Shown: positions 47,069-55,500 of the stretch, piece after piece | How positions within the stretch are numbered: the first letter of the stretch is position 1 | How the letters are laid out: every line of letters starts with the position of its first letter | DNA from: JBELHR01 sp049607205 | GTDB taxonomy: Bacteria > Bacteroidota > Bacteroidia > Flavobacteriales > Flavobacteriaceae | Assembly: GCA_049607205.1 (NCBI GenBank) | Contig: JBMYWH010000004.1 | Span: 1-64,000 of the forward strand | Length of the DNA: 64,000 bases | Direction: 5' to 3' | Notes under the pieces: generated by a model | The model's input: only the letters and a program-made list of their open reading frames with translations | What the model was told of the DNA's origin: nothing | Database searches by the model: none | Position numbers and translations under genes: made by a program

Positions 47069-48697
47069 ATGATGAAAAAATATTTATATATAGCTACTGT
47101 TGCGGCTTTGTTCGCATCATGTGACGAGGATTACGTCGCTGTAAACCCTCTTGAACCCGTGGCACCAACTCCGGATGATACGGAGTATGTGTCAGGATCT
47201 GCAGATTTCTCAACATTTGTGTCTGTAGGAAACTCTTTGACAGCTGGTTATTCGGATAGTGCTTTGTTTATCGATGGACAAACCACTTCTTTTCCTAATA
47301 CTATAGCTGGGCAAATGGCCTTAGCAGGTGGAGGAGACTTTACTCAACCTATGATGGCAGATAACCTAGGGGGGATGACTCTTGGAGGAAACCCTATCTC
47401 AGGTAATAGATTGTATTTAGCAGATCCTTTTGGAACTCCAGGACCAGTGCCTGTTGCAGGTCAAGGAACTACGGAGGTTTCAGATAAATTAGCAGGACCT
47501 TTTAATAATATGGGAGTTCCTGGGGCTAAATCATATCATTTATTAGCACCTGGATATGGTGCTTTAGCAGGTGTGGCTACTGGTGCATCAAACCCTTACT
47601 TTGCTAGAATGTCTACTAGTGAGACTACAACTGTAATGGCTGACGCCATGGAAATGAACCCAACGTTCTTCTCTTTATGGATTGGGAATAATGATATCCT
47701 TGGTTTCGCTACTTCTGGAGGAGTAGGAGTTGATCAAACTGGAAATCCAGATCCTTCTACTTATGGAGGAAATGATATTACAGATCCTGCAGTTTTTGCA
47801 GCTACTTATCAAGGTTTAGTACAAACTTTAGTTTCTGGAGGTGCTAAAGGAATTATCTCTAATATCCCAGATATTACAACTATTCCATATTTTACTACAG
47901 TGCCTTATAATGCTTTAAGTCCTGATGCTTTAGGGGACCAAATACCTTTGTTAAATCAAGTATATGGAGCACTTAATGGTGTTTATGCATATGCAGGTGT
48001 AGAAGGAAGAGATATTTATTTTAGTGATGCTATGGCAAACCCTGTAGTTGTTTTTGATGAAGAATTGGCAGATATGGGTGCTACAATTTCAGCTGTGTTA
48101 GGAGCTAGTCCTGAATTCGCTCTATTTGTTCAGTCTTTAGGTCTTCCCGCAGAAGCAGTGCCTTTGGTAGCTCAATTAATGGGAGATACCTACGGGCAGT
48201 CAAGACAAGCCAATGCTGAGGATTTATTGGTGTTTACTTCTGCCACAGCAATTGGAACTGTAAATGAGAAGCGTGTTGGAGAATTAGTATTGGCAGGTTT
48301 GTCTCCTGAAATGGCGGGAACGTTTAGTGTAGAGGGGGTAACCTTACCTCTTGAAGATAAGTGGGTCTTGACTGTTGAAGAAAAAGAAATGGTTTCTACC
48401 GCTCAGCAAGCCTATAATTTAACTATTAGTACAATTGCTGAAAATAACAGTGATATTGCGTTCTTCGATGCAGAAGCTGCGATGCAAGAATTAGCTGGTG
48501 CTGGTGTGACTATGAATGGTCTTACTACAACGGCAACTTATGCAACGGGTGGTGCATTTTCTTTAGATGGGGTTCACCCATCGCCAAGAGGATATGCAAT
48601 TATCTCTAATATGATGATGGAGGTTATCAATGGTACATTCGGATCAAACCTTCCTCCTGTAAATGTGAAAGATTTTAAAGGTGTTTATGTGAATTAA
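47069..48697 (+). CDS. SGNH/GDSL-hydrolase-like lipoprotein
   Basis: 542 residues. The N-terminus has the lipobox FASC with Cys18. SGNH blocks are visible: block I VGNSLTAGYSD with the nucleophile Ser56, block III-like LWIGNNDILG, and block V DGVHPSPRGYAI with Asp and His near the C-terminus. It would be a surface-exposed ester hydrolase or an ester-binding protein. A long middle segment (about 280-430) is outside the usual SGNH core. It directly follows the TonB-dependent receptor, and a perfect 14-bp terminator ends the unit. Confidence 0.87.
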   Translation: MMKKYLYIATVAALFASCDEDYVAVNPLEPVAPTPDDTEYVSGSADFSTFVSVGNSLTAGYSDSALFIDGQTTSFPNTIAGQMALAGGGDFTQPMMADNLGGMTLGGNPISGNRLYLADPFGTPGPVPVAGQGTTEVSDKLAGPFNNMGVPGAKSYHLLAPGYGALAGVATGASNPYFARMSTSETTTVMADAMEMNPTFFSLWIGNNDILGFATSGGVGVDQTGNPDPSTYGGNDITDPAVFAATYQGLVQTLVSGGAKGIISNIPDITTIPYFTTVPYNALSPDALGDQIPLLNQVYGALNGVYAYAGVEGRDIYFSDAMANPVVVFDEELADMGATISAVLGASPEFALFVQSLGLPAEAVPLVAQLMGDTYGQSRQANAEDLLVFTSATAIGTVNEKRVGELVLAGLSPEMAGTFSVEGVTLPLEDKWVLTVEEKEMVSTAQQAYNLTISTIAENNSDIAFFDAEAAMQELAGAGVTMNGLTTTATYATGGAFSLDGVHPSPRGYAIISNMMMEVINGTFGSNLPPVNVKDFKGVYVN

Positions 48698-48734
48698 GCA
48701 TTTTAAACACTTTTTAATTGAATATAATTGAATC

Positions 48735-48775
48735 GAAATCCTTTGAGTTTTTACTCAAAGGATTTCTGTTTTTAG
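48735..48775 (+). terminator. rho-independent terminator after the SGNH lipoprotein
   Basis: A perfect 14-bp stem (48735-48748 with 48753-48766), TTTT loop, then TGTTTTT. Confidence 0.9.
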
Positions 48776-48817
48776 TAAATTAACATGGAGAGAAATTTTT
48801 TTTGTCGAGAAAAAAAT

Positions 48818-48825
48818 TATCTTTG
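48818..48825 (+). promoter_or_regulatory. -7 promoter element of atpDC
   Basis: TATCTTTG, a perfect TAnnTTTG, about 60 bases before the atpD ATG. The nearest TTG is only 13 bases upstream of it. Confidence 0.5.
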
Positions 48826-48886
48826 CACGGTGAAAAAAGAGGTGAAACTCGGTAATTAATATAACTAACATTTAATAGTTACAACA

Positions 48887-50395
48887 ATGTCTAAAAATAC
48901 AGGTAAAGTTGCTCAGATTATTGGACCAGTAATTGACGTTACATTTGGGGCAGAAGGAGAACTTCCAAGGATTTACGATTCATTAGAAATTGTAAAGGAA
49001 AACGGTACTGTAATCGTACTAGAGGTTGAACAACACATTGGTGAAGATACAGTTCGTTGTATCGCGATGGATTCAACAGATGGTTTAAGTAGAGGTATGG
49101 AGGTTATCGCCACTGGTAACCCTATTAAGGTTCCAGTTGGAGATGAGATCTATGGACGTTTGTTTAACGTGAATGGAGATCCAATTGATGGACTTAAAGA
49201 CCTTCCTAAAGATGGAGCAAATGGTCTTCCTATTCACCGTGAAGCACCAAAATTTGATGAATTATCTGTAAGTACTGAGGTATTGTTTACAGGTATTAAA
49301 GTAATTGACCTTATCGAGCCTTATGCAAAAGGAGGTAAGATTGGATTATTCGGTGGAGCCGGTGTTGGTAAAACTGTATTGATTCAAGAGTTAATTAACA
49401 ATATTGCAAAAGGACATGGTGGTCTTTCTGTATTTGCCGGAGTAGGTGAGCGTACTCGTGAAGGGAATGACCTTTTACGTGAGATGATCGAGTCTGGTAT
49501 TATCCAATATGGAGAAGAGTTCGAAGAGTCTATGGAGTCTGGTGGATGGGATCTTTCTAAGATCGATCACGAAAAGATGAAAGATTCAAAAGTAACTTTC
49601 GTATTCGGACAGATGAATGAGCCTCCTGGAGCACGTGCACGTGTTGCCTTATCAGGTCTTACGATTGCTGAATACTTCCGTGATGGAGCTGGAGATGGTC
49701 AAGGGAAAGATGTATTATTCTTCGTAGATAATATCTTCCGATTTACTCAAGCTGGTTCTGAGGTGTCTGCACTTCTTGGACGTATGCCTTCAGCGGTAGG
49801 TTACCAACCAACATTGGCAACTGAGATGGGAGCGATGCAAGAGCGTATTACTTCAACTAAAACAGGATCTATTACTTCTGTACAAGCGGTATATGTACCT
49901 GCGGATGACCTTACTGACCCTGCACCAGCAACTACGTTTGCTCACTTGGATGCAACTACAGTATTGTCGAGAAAGATTTCTGAACTTGGTATTTACCCAG
50001 CGGTAGATCCATTAGAATCTTCTTCTCGTATTCTTTCTGCTGATATCTTAGGAGATGAGCATTATGAATGTGCACAGAGAGTTAAAGAGATTTTACAACG
50101 ATACAAAGAATTACAGGATATTATTGCTATTCTTGGTATGGAGGAATTAAGTGAAGAAGATAAATTAGTAGTACACCGCGCACGTCGTGTACAACGTTTC
50201 TTATCTCAGCCTTTCCACGTAGCAGAGCAGTTTACTGGGATTCCTGGTGTATTAGTAGATATTAAAGATACAATCAAAGGATTCAACATGATTATTGATG
50301 GAGAACTTGATAAATATCCAGAAGCAGCATTCAACTTAAGAGGTTCTATCCAAGATGCGATTGAGCACGGAGAGAAAATGTTAGCTGAGGCATAA
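48887..50395 (+). CDS. atpD: ATP synthase F1 subunit beta
   Basis: 502 residues. Walker A GGAGVGKT, the LLFFVDNIFRFTQAGSEVSALLGRMPSAVGYQPTL block and LGRMPSAVGYQ are those of the catalytic F1 beta subunit. It hydrolyses or makes ATP in the F1Fo complex. As in other Bacteroidota, atpD and atpC are separate from the genes for the other subunits, which are not in this window. Confidence 0.99.
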   Translation: MSKNTGKVAQIIGPVIDVTFGAEGELPRIYDSLEIVKENGTVIVLEVEQHIGEDTVRCIAMDSTDGLSRGMEVIATGNPIKVPVGDEIYGRLFNVNGDPIDGLKDLPKDGANGLPIHREAPKFDELSVSTEVLFTGIKVIDLIEPYAKGGKIGLFGGAGVGKTVLIQELINNIAKGHGGLSVFAGVGERTREGNDLLREMIESGIIQYGEEFEESMESGGWDLSKIDHEKMKDSKVTFVFGQMNEPPGARARVALSGLTIAEYFRDGAGDGQGKDVLFFVDNIFRFTQAGSEVSALLGRMPSAVGYQPTLATEMGAMQERITSTKTGSITSVQAVYVPADDLTDPAPATTFAHLDATTVLSRKISELGIYPAVDPLESSSRILSADILGDEHYECAQRVKEILQRYKELQDIIAILGMEELSEEDKLVVHRARRVQRFLSQPFHVAEQFTGIPGVLVDIKDTIKGFNMIIDGELDKYPEAAFNLRGSIQDAIEHGEKMLAEA

Positions 50396-50413
50396 TCCTA
50401 AAATTAAAAGCTT

Positions 50414-50692
50414 ATGTTTTTAGAAATTGTATCACCTGAAGCAACTTTGTTTAGCGGAACTGTATCTTCTGTAATCTTACCTGGAACAGATGGTGAGTTT
50501 CAGATTTTAGAGAATCACGCGGCAATCGTTTCTACCTTGACCAAAGGAAGAGTTAGAATCGAAGGAGAAGGAATTGCTATCGATCAGGAACATGAAGGTA
50601 AATTCCTTAAAGAAGGGTCTAAGTTTGTACTTAGTATCAATTCTGGAACTATCGAAATGAAAGATAATAAAGTGATCGTTCTAGCGGACTAG
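50414..50692 (+). CDS. atpC: ATP synthase F1 subunit epsilon, short form
   Basis: 92 residues, only the N-terminal beta-sandwich domain: MFLEIVSPEATLFSGTVSSVILPGTDGEFQILENHAAIV. The C-terminal helical domain that inhibits the enzyme in E. coli (about 45 residues more) is missing, as is common in Bacteroidota. It lies 18 bases after atpD and is followed by a terminator. Confidence 0.97.
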   Translation: MFLEIVSPEATLFSGTVSSVILPGTDGEFQILENHAAIVSTLTKGRVRIEGEGIAIDQEHEGKFLKEGSKFVLSINSGTIEMKDNKVIVLAD

Positions 50693-50714
50693 TTCGTTAA
50701 GCGTTTAACAATAT

Positions 50715-50752
50715 AAACCCTGCAAGACCATGAGTTTTGCAGGGTTTTTTGT
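50715..50752 (+). terminator. rho-independent terminator of atpDC
   Basis: An 11-bp stem, AAACCCTGCAA with TTGCAGGGTTT, loop 11 bases, then TTT. The bioF promoter begins directly after it. Confidence 0.88.
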
Positions 50753-50754
50753 TT

Positions 50755-50762
50755 TATCTTTG
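50755..50762 (+). promoter_or_regulatory. -7 promoter element of the biotin genes, leaderless arrangement
   Basis: TATCTTTG is a perfect TAnnTTTG and ends four bases before the bioF ATG at 50767, so the mRNA should start at or beside the start codon. Confidence 0.55.
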
Positions 50763-50766
50763 ACCC

Positions 50767-51879
50767 ATGAATACGGCTGATTTAAACCTAGATAACAGAT
50801 TAGATTTTCGCAAAAGCAAAGGTGGTTTTCGCGAACTTGTTCCCTATGATTTCGATGGGGTAGATTTCTTGACTAATGATTATCTGGGTCTGCATAGTCA
50901 TTTCGATTCGGACTTGTTTTCCTGCTTTGAACCACAGAGTCCTGAAATAGGGGCTACGGGTTCTAGATTGATTTCAGGGCATCACAATGTTCATGATGAT
51001 TTAGAAGTTTATTTAGCGGACTTTTATAGAGCACCACAAGCCTTGTTGTACACTTCGGGATATACGGCCAATATTGGTTTGTTTCAGTGCTTAACGACCA
51101 AGGATGATTTGGTTTTTTACGATCAGTTGTCCCATGCTTCGATTCGAGAAGGCTTACGTCTCGGTCTTGGGAAATCCATGAAGTTCATGCATAATAATCT
51201 TGTGGATCTGGAACAAAAGCTAGCTCGTAAATCTCAAGACACTAAAGGGCTTATTTATGTGGTTGTAGAGTCAGTATATTCCATGGATGGAGATGTAGCG
51301 CCACTTTCTGGCCTTGTTGATTTGTGTAGTAGATATGGGGCTCATTTGATAGTTGATGAGGCGCATGGTGTTGGGGTTTTTGACCCTGAGGGTCGGGGTC
51401 TTGTTTGCAGTCTTGGTTTGGAGGATAAGGTCTATGCTCGAGTGGTTACTTTTGGTAAGGCTATTGCTTGTCATGGAGCTGCGATATTAGGTACAGAGAC
51501 GCTCAAGTCCTATTTGATTAACTTTTCCCGTTCGTTTATTTATACCACTGGCATTTCGATTCATGATTGTCGTTTGATTCATTTTCAGCACGAGCAAATG
51601 CGTCATGGGAATCAGCTGGCTAGACTTCGTGAAAACATCGCCTATTATCAGAGTATCTTTGAATTCGCTACTTCGAGTGCTATTCAAATAATACCCAGGA
51701 GTTCTGATCTTAATTCGTTGCAGCGTTTAGTGGTGCGATTGAAGGATTCAGGGGTGCATTGTAAGTTAGTTCAGAGCCCTACAGTGCCTGAGGGTGAAGA
51801 GCGAATTAGGATTTGTCTACACAGTTTTAATACTGTCGAAGAGCTGTTATTATTAAAGAAAGAAATTGAAAATGAATAG
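50767..51879 (+). CDS. bioF: 8-amino-7-oxononanoate synthase
   Basis: 370 residues of the alpha-oxoamine synthase family. GSRLISGHHNVHDDLE, DQLSHASIREGLRLG, VDEAHGVGVFD and the PLP-lysine loop VTFGKAIACHGAAI are visible. It condenses pimeloyl thioester with alanine to form 8-amino-7-oxononanoate (KAPA), the first dedicated biotin ring step. First gene of bioF-bioD-bioA; the next gene starts inside its last codons. Confidence 0.93.
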   Translation: MNTADLNLDNRLDFRKSKGGFRELVPYDFDGVDFLTNDYLGLHSHFDSDLFSCFEPQSPEIGATGSRLISGHHNVHDDLEVYLADFYRAPQALLYTSGYTANIGLFQCLTTKDDLVFYDQLSHASIREGLRLGLGKSMKFMHNNLVDLEQKLARKSQDTKGLIYVVVESVYSMDGDVAPLSGLVDLCSRYGAHLIVDEAHGVGVFDPEGRGLVCSLGLEDKVYARVVTFGKAIACHGAAILGTETLKSYLINFSRSFIYTTGISIHDCRLIHFQHEQMRHGNQLARLRENIAYYQSIFEFATSSAIQIIPRSSDLNSLQRLVVRLKDSGVHCKLVQSPTVPEGEERIRICLHSFNTVEELLLLKKEIENE

Positions 51880-52480
51880 ATCAATATTTGTATGTGGTAT
51901 CGGAACCGATGTTGGTAAGACGGTTGTTTCGGCCATTTTAGTTAAGGCCCTTAAGGCTGACTATTTTAAACCGATTCAAGCTGGGGATTTGGAATTTTCA
52001 GATACGGATCGTGTTCGTGATTGGGTAGGGGAGAGCGAGAGCAGGTATTTTGAAAATAGTTATGCATTAACTGCACCTATGAGCCCCCATGCGGCGGCAA
52101 AAATCGATCAAGTCCATATCAACCTCACTGAAATAAAAAGACCTTCTACAACTAATACTTTGATCGTTGAAGCTGCAGGAGGATTAATGGTGCCCCTTAA
52201 TGATTGTGATGTGGTAGCAGATTTAATTCAAGCTGAGGATGAAGTGGTACTTGTTTCTAGAAATTACTTAGGTTCAATCAATCATACCTTATTGTCAGTA
52301 TACTACCTTCAATCCAAAGGTGTGGAGATAAAAGGAATTGTATTCAACGGTCCATCCAATGCAGAGACTGAGCATATTATTCTTGAAAAGACTGGATGTG
52401 AGTGCTTGGGAAGAATTGCGGAAGAAAAAGAAATCAATCAAGAGATTATTGCAAAATATGCCTCTAAATTTGAGCTATGA
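51872..52480 (+). CDS. bioD: dethiobiotin synthetase
   Basis: 202 residues from the ATG at 51872, overlapping bioF by 8 bases. Motifs: FVCGIGTDVGKTVVSAILVKAL (P-loop), YFKPIQAGD, EAAGGLMVPL and the C-terminal GIVFNGPSN. BioD uses ATP and CO2 to close the ureido ring of dethiobiotin. Its stop overlaps the bioA ATG by four bases. Confidence 0.96.
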   Translation: MNRSIFVCGIGTDVGKTVVSAILVKALKADYFKPIQAGDLEFSDTDRVRDWVGESESRYFENSYALTAPMSPHAAAKIDQVHINLTEIKRPSTTNTLIVEAAGGLMVPLNDCDVVADLIQAEDEVVLVSRNYLGSINHTLLSVYYLQSKGVEIKGIVFNGPSNAETEHIILEKTGCECLGRIAEEKEINQEIIAKYASKFEL

Positions 52481-53742
52481 GTTTATTAGATAAAGACAAT
52501 AAGAATATATGGCATCCGCTGACTCAATACAAGATCAGTCAGGAGCATATGGTGGTGAGCAAAACTGAAGGTGTATACCTTTACGACGATAAAGACAATC
52601 GATATATCGATGGAATTTCATCTTGGTATACGGCTGTTTATGGTCATAGAAACCCTCAAGTGATTGACTTTGTGAAAAAAGGGATGGATCAGATGGATCA
52701 GGTCGTCTTCACAGGCTTCACGCACAGCCCTGCAGTTCAGTTGTCAGAAGAGTTGATGGCAATCACCCCTTCTAATTTAACTAAGATGTTCTTTTCGGAT
52801 AATGGATCGACCACGGTAGATATTGCCCTTAAGATGTCTTTGCAATATTGGTATAATAAGGGTGAGAAAAGACACCGTATCATCGCCTTTGAAGAGGCTT
52901 TTCATGGAGATACCTTCGGGGCCATGGCAGTTTCTGACTTAGATGTTTATAATGGACCTTTTCAAGAATTTACTTTGAAGGTGGATCGAATTCCAGTTCC
53001 AACTACTGAGAATTTAGCAGATGTTTTAGTTCTGTTAGAAGAACTTCTTGAAGGAGATCAGGCTGTTTGTTTTATTTATGAGCCTTTAGTGCAAGGAGCT
53101 GCTGCGATGAAGGTGCATGAAGCTGAACATTTGGATCTTTTATTGAAAAAAGTACAGAAGCATGGGGTTCTTTGCATCGCGGATGAAGTAATGACGGGTT
53201 TCGGTAAAACAGGTCGCTATTTTGCTTCTGATTGGATGGAGCATAAACCAGATCTGATGTGCCTCTCAAAAGCTTTAACCTGTGGTCTGGTCCCAATGGG
53301 ATTGACCTTGGCGAGCGAAAAGGTATATGATGCTTTTTATGATCAAGAATTAATCAAAGGTTTTTTCCATGGGCATACTTATAGCGCAAACCCAGTGGCA
53401 TGTAATGCTGCAATCGCCGGTGTGCGTTTGCTTAAATCAAAGGAAATCCAGTCAGGTATTTCTTTTATTCACACGGAACACTTAAAGTTTATTGAAGAAA
53501 TTTCTTCCGATCCTTTGGTTTCAAATCCAAGGGTAATTGGGGTGATTTGTGCCTTCGATCTTAATTTGAAGTTGGACCGCTATGGCGAAAAACGCAATGA
53601 GATCTATAAGTTTTTTATGGATAATGGTGTTTATTTGAGACCTTTAGGTTCTACGGTTTATATGCTTCCTCCTTATGTGATTTCAAAGGATGAATTACAC
53701 AGGATTTATGCAAGTATTAAAGGTTTGTTAAAATCTTTGTGA
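52477..53742 (+). CDS. bioA: adenosylmethionine-8-amino-7-oxononanoate aminotransferase
   Basis: 421 residues. IWHPLTQY near the N-terminus, HGDTFGAMAVSD, CIADEVMTGFGKTGRYFAS and the PLP-lysine in LSKALTCGLVPMGL identify BioA. It transfers an amino group from S-adenosylmethionine to KAPA, giving DAPA. The following regulator gene starts only 31 bases downstream. Confidence 0.97.
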   Translation: MSLLDKDNKNIWHPLTQYKISQEHMVVSKTEGVYLYDDKDNRYIDGISSWYTAVYGHRNPQVIDFVKKGMDQMDQVVFTGFTHSPAVQLSEELMAITPSNLTKMFFSDNGSTTVDIALKMSLQYWYNKGEKRHRIIAFEEAFHGDTFGAMAVSDLDVYNGPFQEFTLKVDRIPVPTTENLADVLVLLEELLEGDQAVCFIYEPLVQGAAAMKVHEAEHLDLLLKKVQKHGVLCIADEVMTGFGKTGRYFASDWMEHKPDLMCLSKALTCGLVPMGLTLASEKVYDAFYDQELIKGFFHGHTYSANPVACNAAIAGVRLLKSKEIQSGISFIHTEHLKFIEEISSDPLVSNPRVIGVICAFDLNLKLDRYGEKRNEIYKFFMDNGVYLRPLGSTVYMLPPYVISKDELHRIYASIKGLLKSL

Positions 53743-53773
53743 TTTTTTTTAAAAGTTTGAGTATTTTAGTCCT

Positions 53774-55225
53774 ATGAGAACTAAACTACTCCTGTTTTTG
53801 TTTTTTGTCACATACACCACTTTTTCCCAAGTTGTTAACCTGGGGTATGAGAGGGGGGATTTTGTATTTAATGATTGGAAGTCAGTTCAGTTTTTCTTAG
53901 AACAAGATGGTTTCGTCTTAGAAGATTTAAGTCCTGAAAACTTCCGTCCATTAGAGGAAAGAGAAGGCTTCAATGAAGGGGTTTATTGGTATCAAATGGA
54001 GGTGTATAATCCTTCGAGCCAACCTCGAGCAACAGTGTTTTCGGTTAGAATTAATGGTATACATAAGGATAAGCTGTATTATAAAGAAGCCGGGAATTTA
54101 CTCAATTCACAACAGATATCCCATGGTAGGTATGATGGTTATTATGTCCCCGTATCTCCAAAAGGCAAGGTATATATCTATGTAAGGGTTGAGCATAAAA
54201 CCTCAAATAGTTTTGGATATTTATACTCAGATATTAAACCGTTCATAGCTAATGTAGAGGATGAATATCTGGTTACCGGGGTACACTATGGTTTGTCAGG
54301 GATGATCCTGTTATTCTTCGTTATTATTTATTTTATTTTTAAGGATGTTATTTTCTTAAAACTATTCGGTTTTTATTTTTCCTATTTTGGGATGCACCTA
54401 GCTCATGACGGTTTCTTTATTAGCTTGTTTGAGAATGTTTATGTTTCTAGTGGAATAGATGCCATGATTCATTTTAGTTTATTGGTCTTCACTATTGCTT
54501 TTTCTAATGATTTTCTGAAATCAAATTTATACTTCAGCTTTGATCGTATACTTTCCAAAGTTTGTATTATAGCTGCAGGAATCTTATATATGATCTTTAT
54601 CCTTAGCCATCAGTTTGTGTATATGGTGGCAGCGGATTTTGTTATGATGTTCGTCATAAGTGTTTATACGATTCAATCTCTTATTTTATATAAAAAGATG
54701 ATTTCTGCAAGACTGTATTTTTCTGGAATTTTGATTCTGTTTATAGCAGGTTGGTTTTCACTTGTACCATTTAACTTGGGTTACCCAGAATTGTTCTTTT
54801 CCTATAATACCGTCAAGTATGCCTTAGTTCTTACGGGATTGTTTATGTTGGTTGGAATTGTATACAATTTCAGAGAAGCAACTTTTAAATCTGTTCAATC
54901 CAATAGACGAATCGAGAATTTTAATCGAATCATTAAGAAACTTCAGAATGAATTGGCGGAAACAAAACTTGAAGAAAAGGATCGCTATGCAGAGCTTAAA
55001 AAAAATGTATACCACCAAGCAGAGAAAAGAGGTTTGTCCAGACGTGAACAGGATGTGGTTTGGTTAGTCTGCAAGGGATATAGCAATTTGGAAATATCTG
55101 AAAAGTTATATGTTTCGGTTAATACCGTGAAATATCATTTGAAAAATATCTTTATTAAAGAGGAAGTAGACCAGCGAAAAGATCTAGTTAAAATTTATCT
55201 TCATCAAAAACATCCTACCCACTAG
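53774..55225 (+). CDS. membrane-bound 7TM-DISM transcriptional regulator with LuxR HTH
   Basis: 483 residues. A signal peptide (1-18), an extracytoplasmic 7TMR-DISMED2-like domain (about 20-165, GVYWYQMEVYNPS), seven transmembrane helices (about 170-365), a coiled coil (about 378-415) and a C-terminal LuxR-type helix-turn-helix (about 418-475: LSRREQDVVWLVCKGYSNLEISEKLYVSVNTVKYHLKNIF). It therefore senses an extracytoplasmic or membrane signal and may bind DNA while anchored. Its gene follows bioA by 31 bases, with no promoter motif between, which suggests co-transcription with biotin genes. Ligand and targets unknown. Confidence 0.9.
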   Translation: MRTKLLLFLFFVTYTTFSQVVNLGYERGDFVFNDWKSVQFFLEQDGFVLEDLSPENFRPLEEREGFNEGVYWYQMEVYNPSSQPRATVFSVRINGIHKDKLYYKEAGNLLNSQQISHGRYDGYYVPVSPKGKVYIYVRVEHKTSNSFGYLYSDIKPFIANVEDEYLVTGVHYGLSGMILLFFVIIYFIFKDVIFLKLFGFYFSYFGMHLAHDGFFISLFENVYVSSGIDAMIHFSLLVFTIAFSNDFLKSNLYFSFDRILSKVCIIAAGILYMIFILSHQFVYMVAADFVMMFVISVYTIQSLILYKKMISARLYFSGILILFIAGWFSLVPFNLGYPELFFSYNTVKYALVLTGLFMLVGIVYNFREATFKSVQSNRRIENFNRIIKKLQNELAETKLEEKDRYAELKKNVYHQAEKRGLSRREQDVVWLVCKGYSNLEISEKLYVSVNTVKYHLKNIFIKEEVDQRKDLVKIYLHQKHPTH

Positions 55226-55345
55226 GGGTAGTTAGCCAACAATTGTTGAATTTTTTTATTTGCTTAAGCCCTTTGAATACTAGGTTTTTATAAAACTACC
55301 CTTCATGGATAGCCTATTTAAGGTTGGTGAGTTATATCTTAGCAG

Positions 55346-55401
55346 TGTTAGTTAATTTGAAACATTTTAGGGGTAGGAGGTTCAAATAATATTAGCTAAC
55401 A
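55346..55401 (+). ncRNA. candidate structured RNA downstream of the DISM regulator
   Basis: A long interrupted hairpin: TGTTAGTTAAT (55346-55356) pairs with ATTAGCTAACA (55391-55401, one G-T pair), and TTGAA (55357-55361) pairs with TTCAA (55381-55385), with a five-base bulge and a 19-base loop containing GGGGTAGGAGG. The terminator hairpin follows after four bases. It may be part of the 3' UTR of the DISM gene or a separate small RNA; no clear promoter for it is seen. The rest of the 275-base gap holds no further feature apart from a small CTACCC/GGGTAG hairpin at 55215-55231 across the DISM stop. Confidence 0.4.
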
Positions 55402-55405
55402 TTTT

Positions 55406-55438
55406 AAAAGAGAAGTTGTGGTGGCTTCTCTTTTTTTT
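55406..55438 (+). terminator. rho-independent terminator after the DISM regulator
   Basis: A 10-bp stem, AAAAGAGAAG with CTTCTCTTTT, followed by more T. It separates bioFDA-DISM from the ketosynthase-bioB unit. Confidence 0.88.
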
Positions 55439-55452
55439 GTGCCTTATTTTTG

Positions 55453-55483
55453 TTGAATACTTATATTTATTGAAGTAGATTTG
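55453..55483 (+). promoter_or_regulatory. promoter of the ketosynthase-bioB unit
   Basis: TTG at 55453-55455, 20 bases, then TAGATTTG at 55476-55483: a canonical vegetative promoter 17 bases before the ATG at 55501. A second TAnnTTTG lies at 55445-55452. Confidence 0.72.
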
Positions 55484-55500
55484 CCGGCTAAATTCAGGGG

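Noticed and set aside
53072..53296. Minus-strand open frame within bioA
   Set aside because: Shadow of the well-conserved BioA active-site region on the plus strand.
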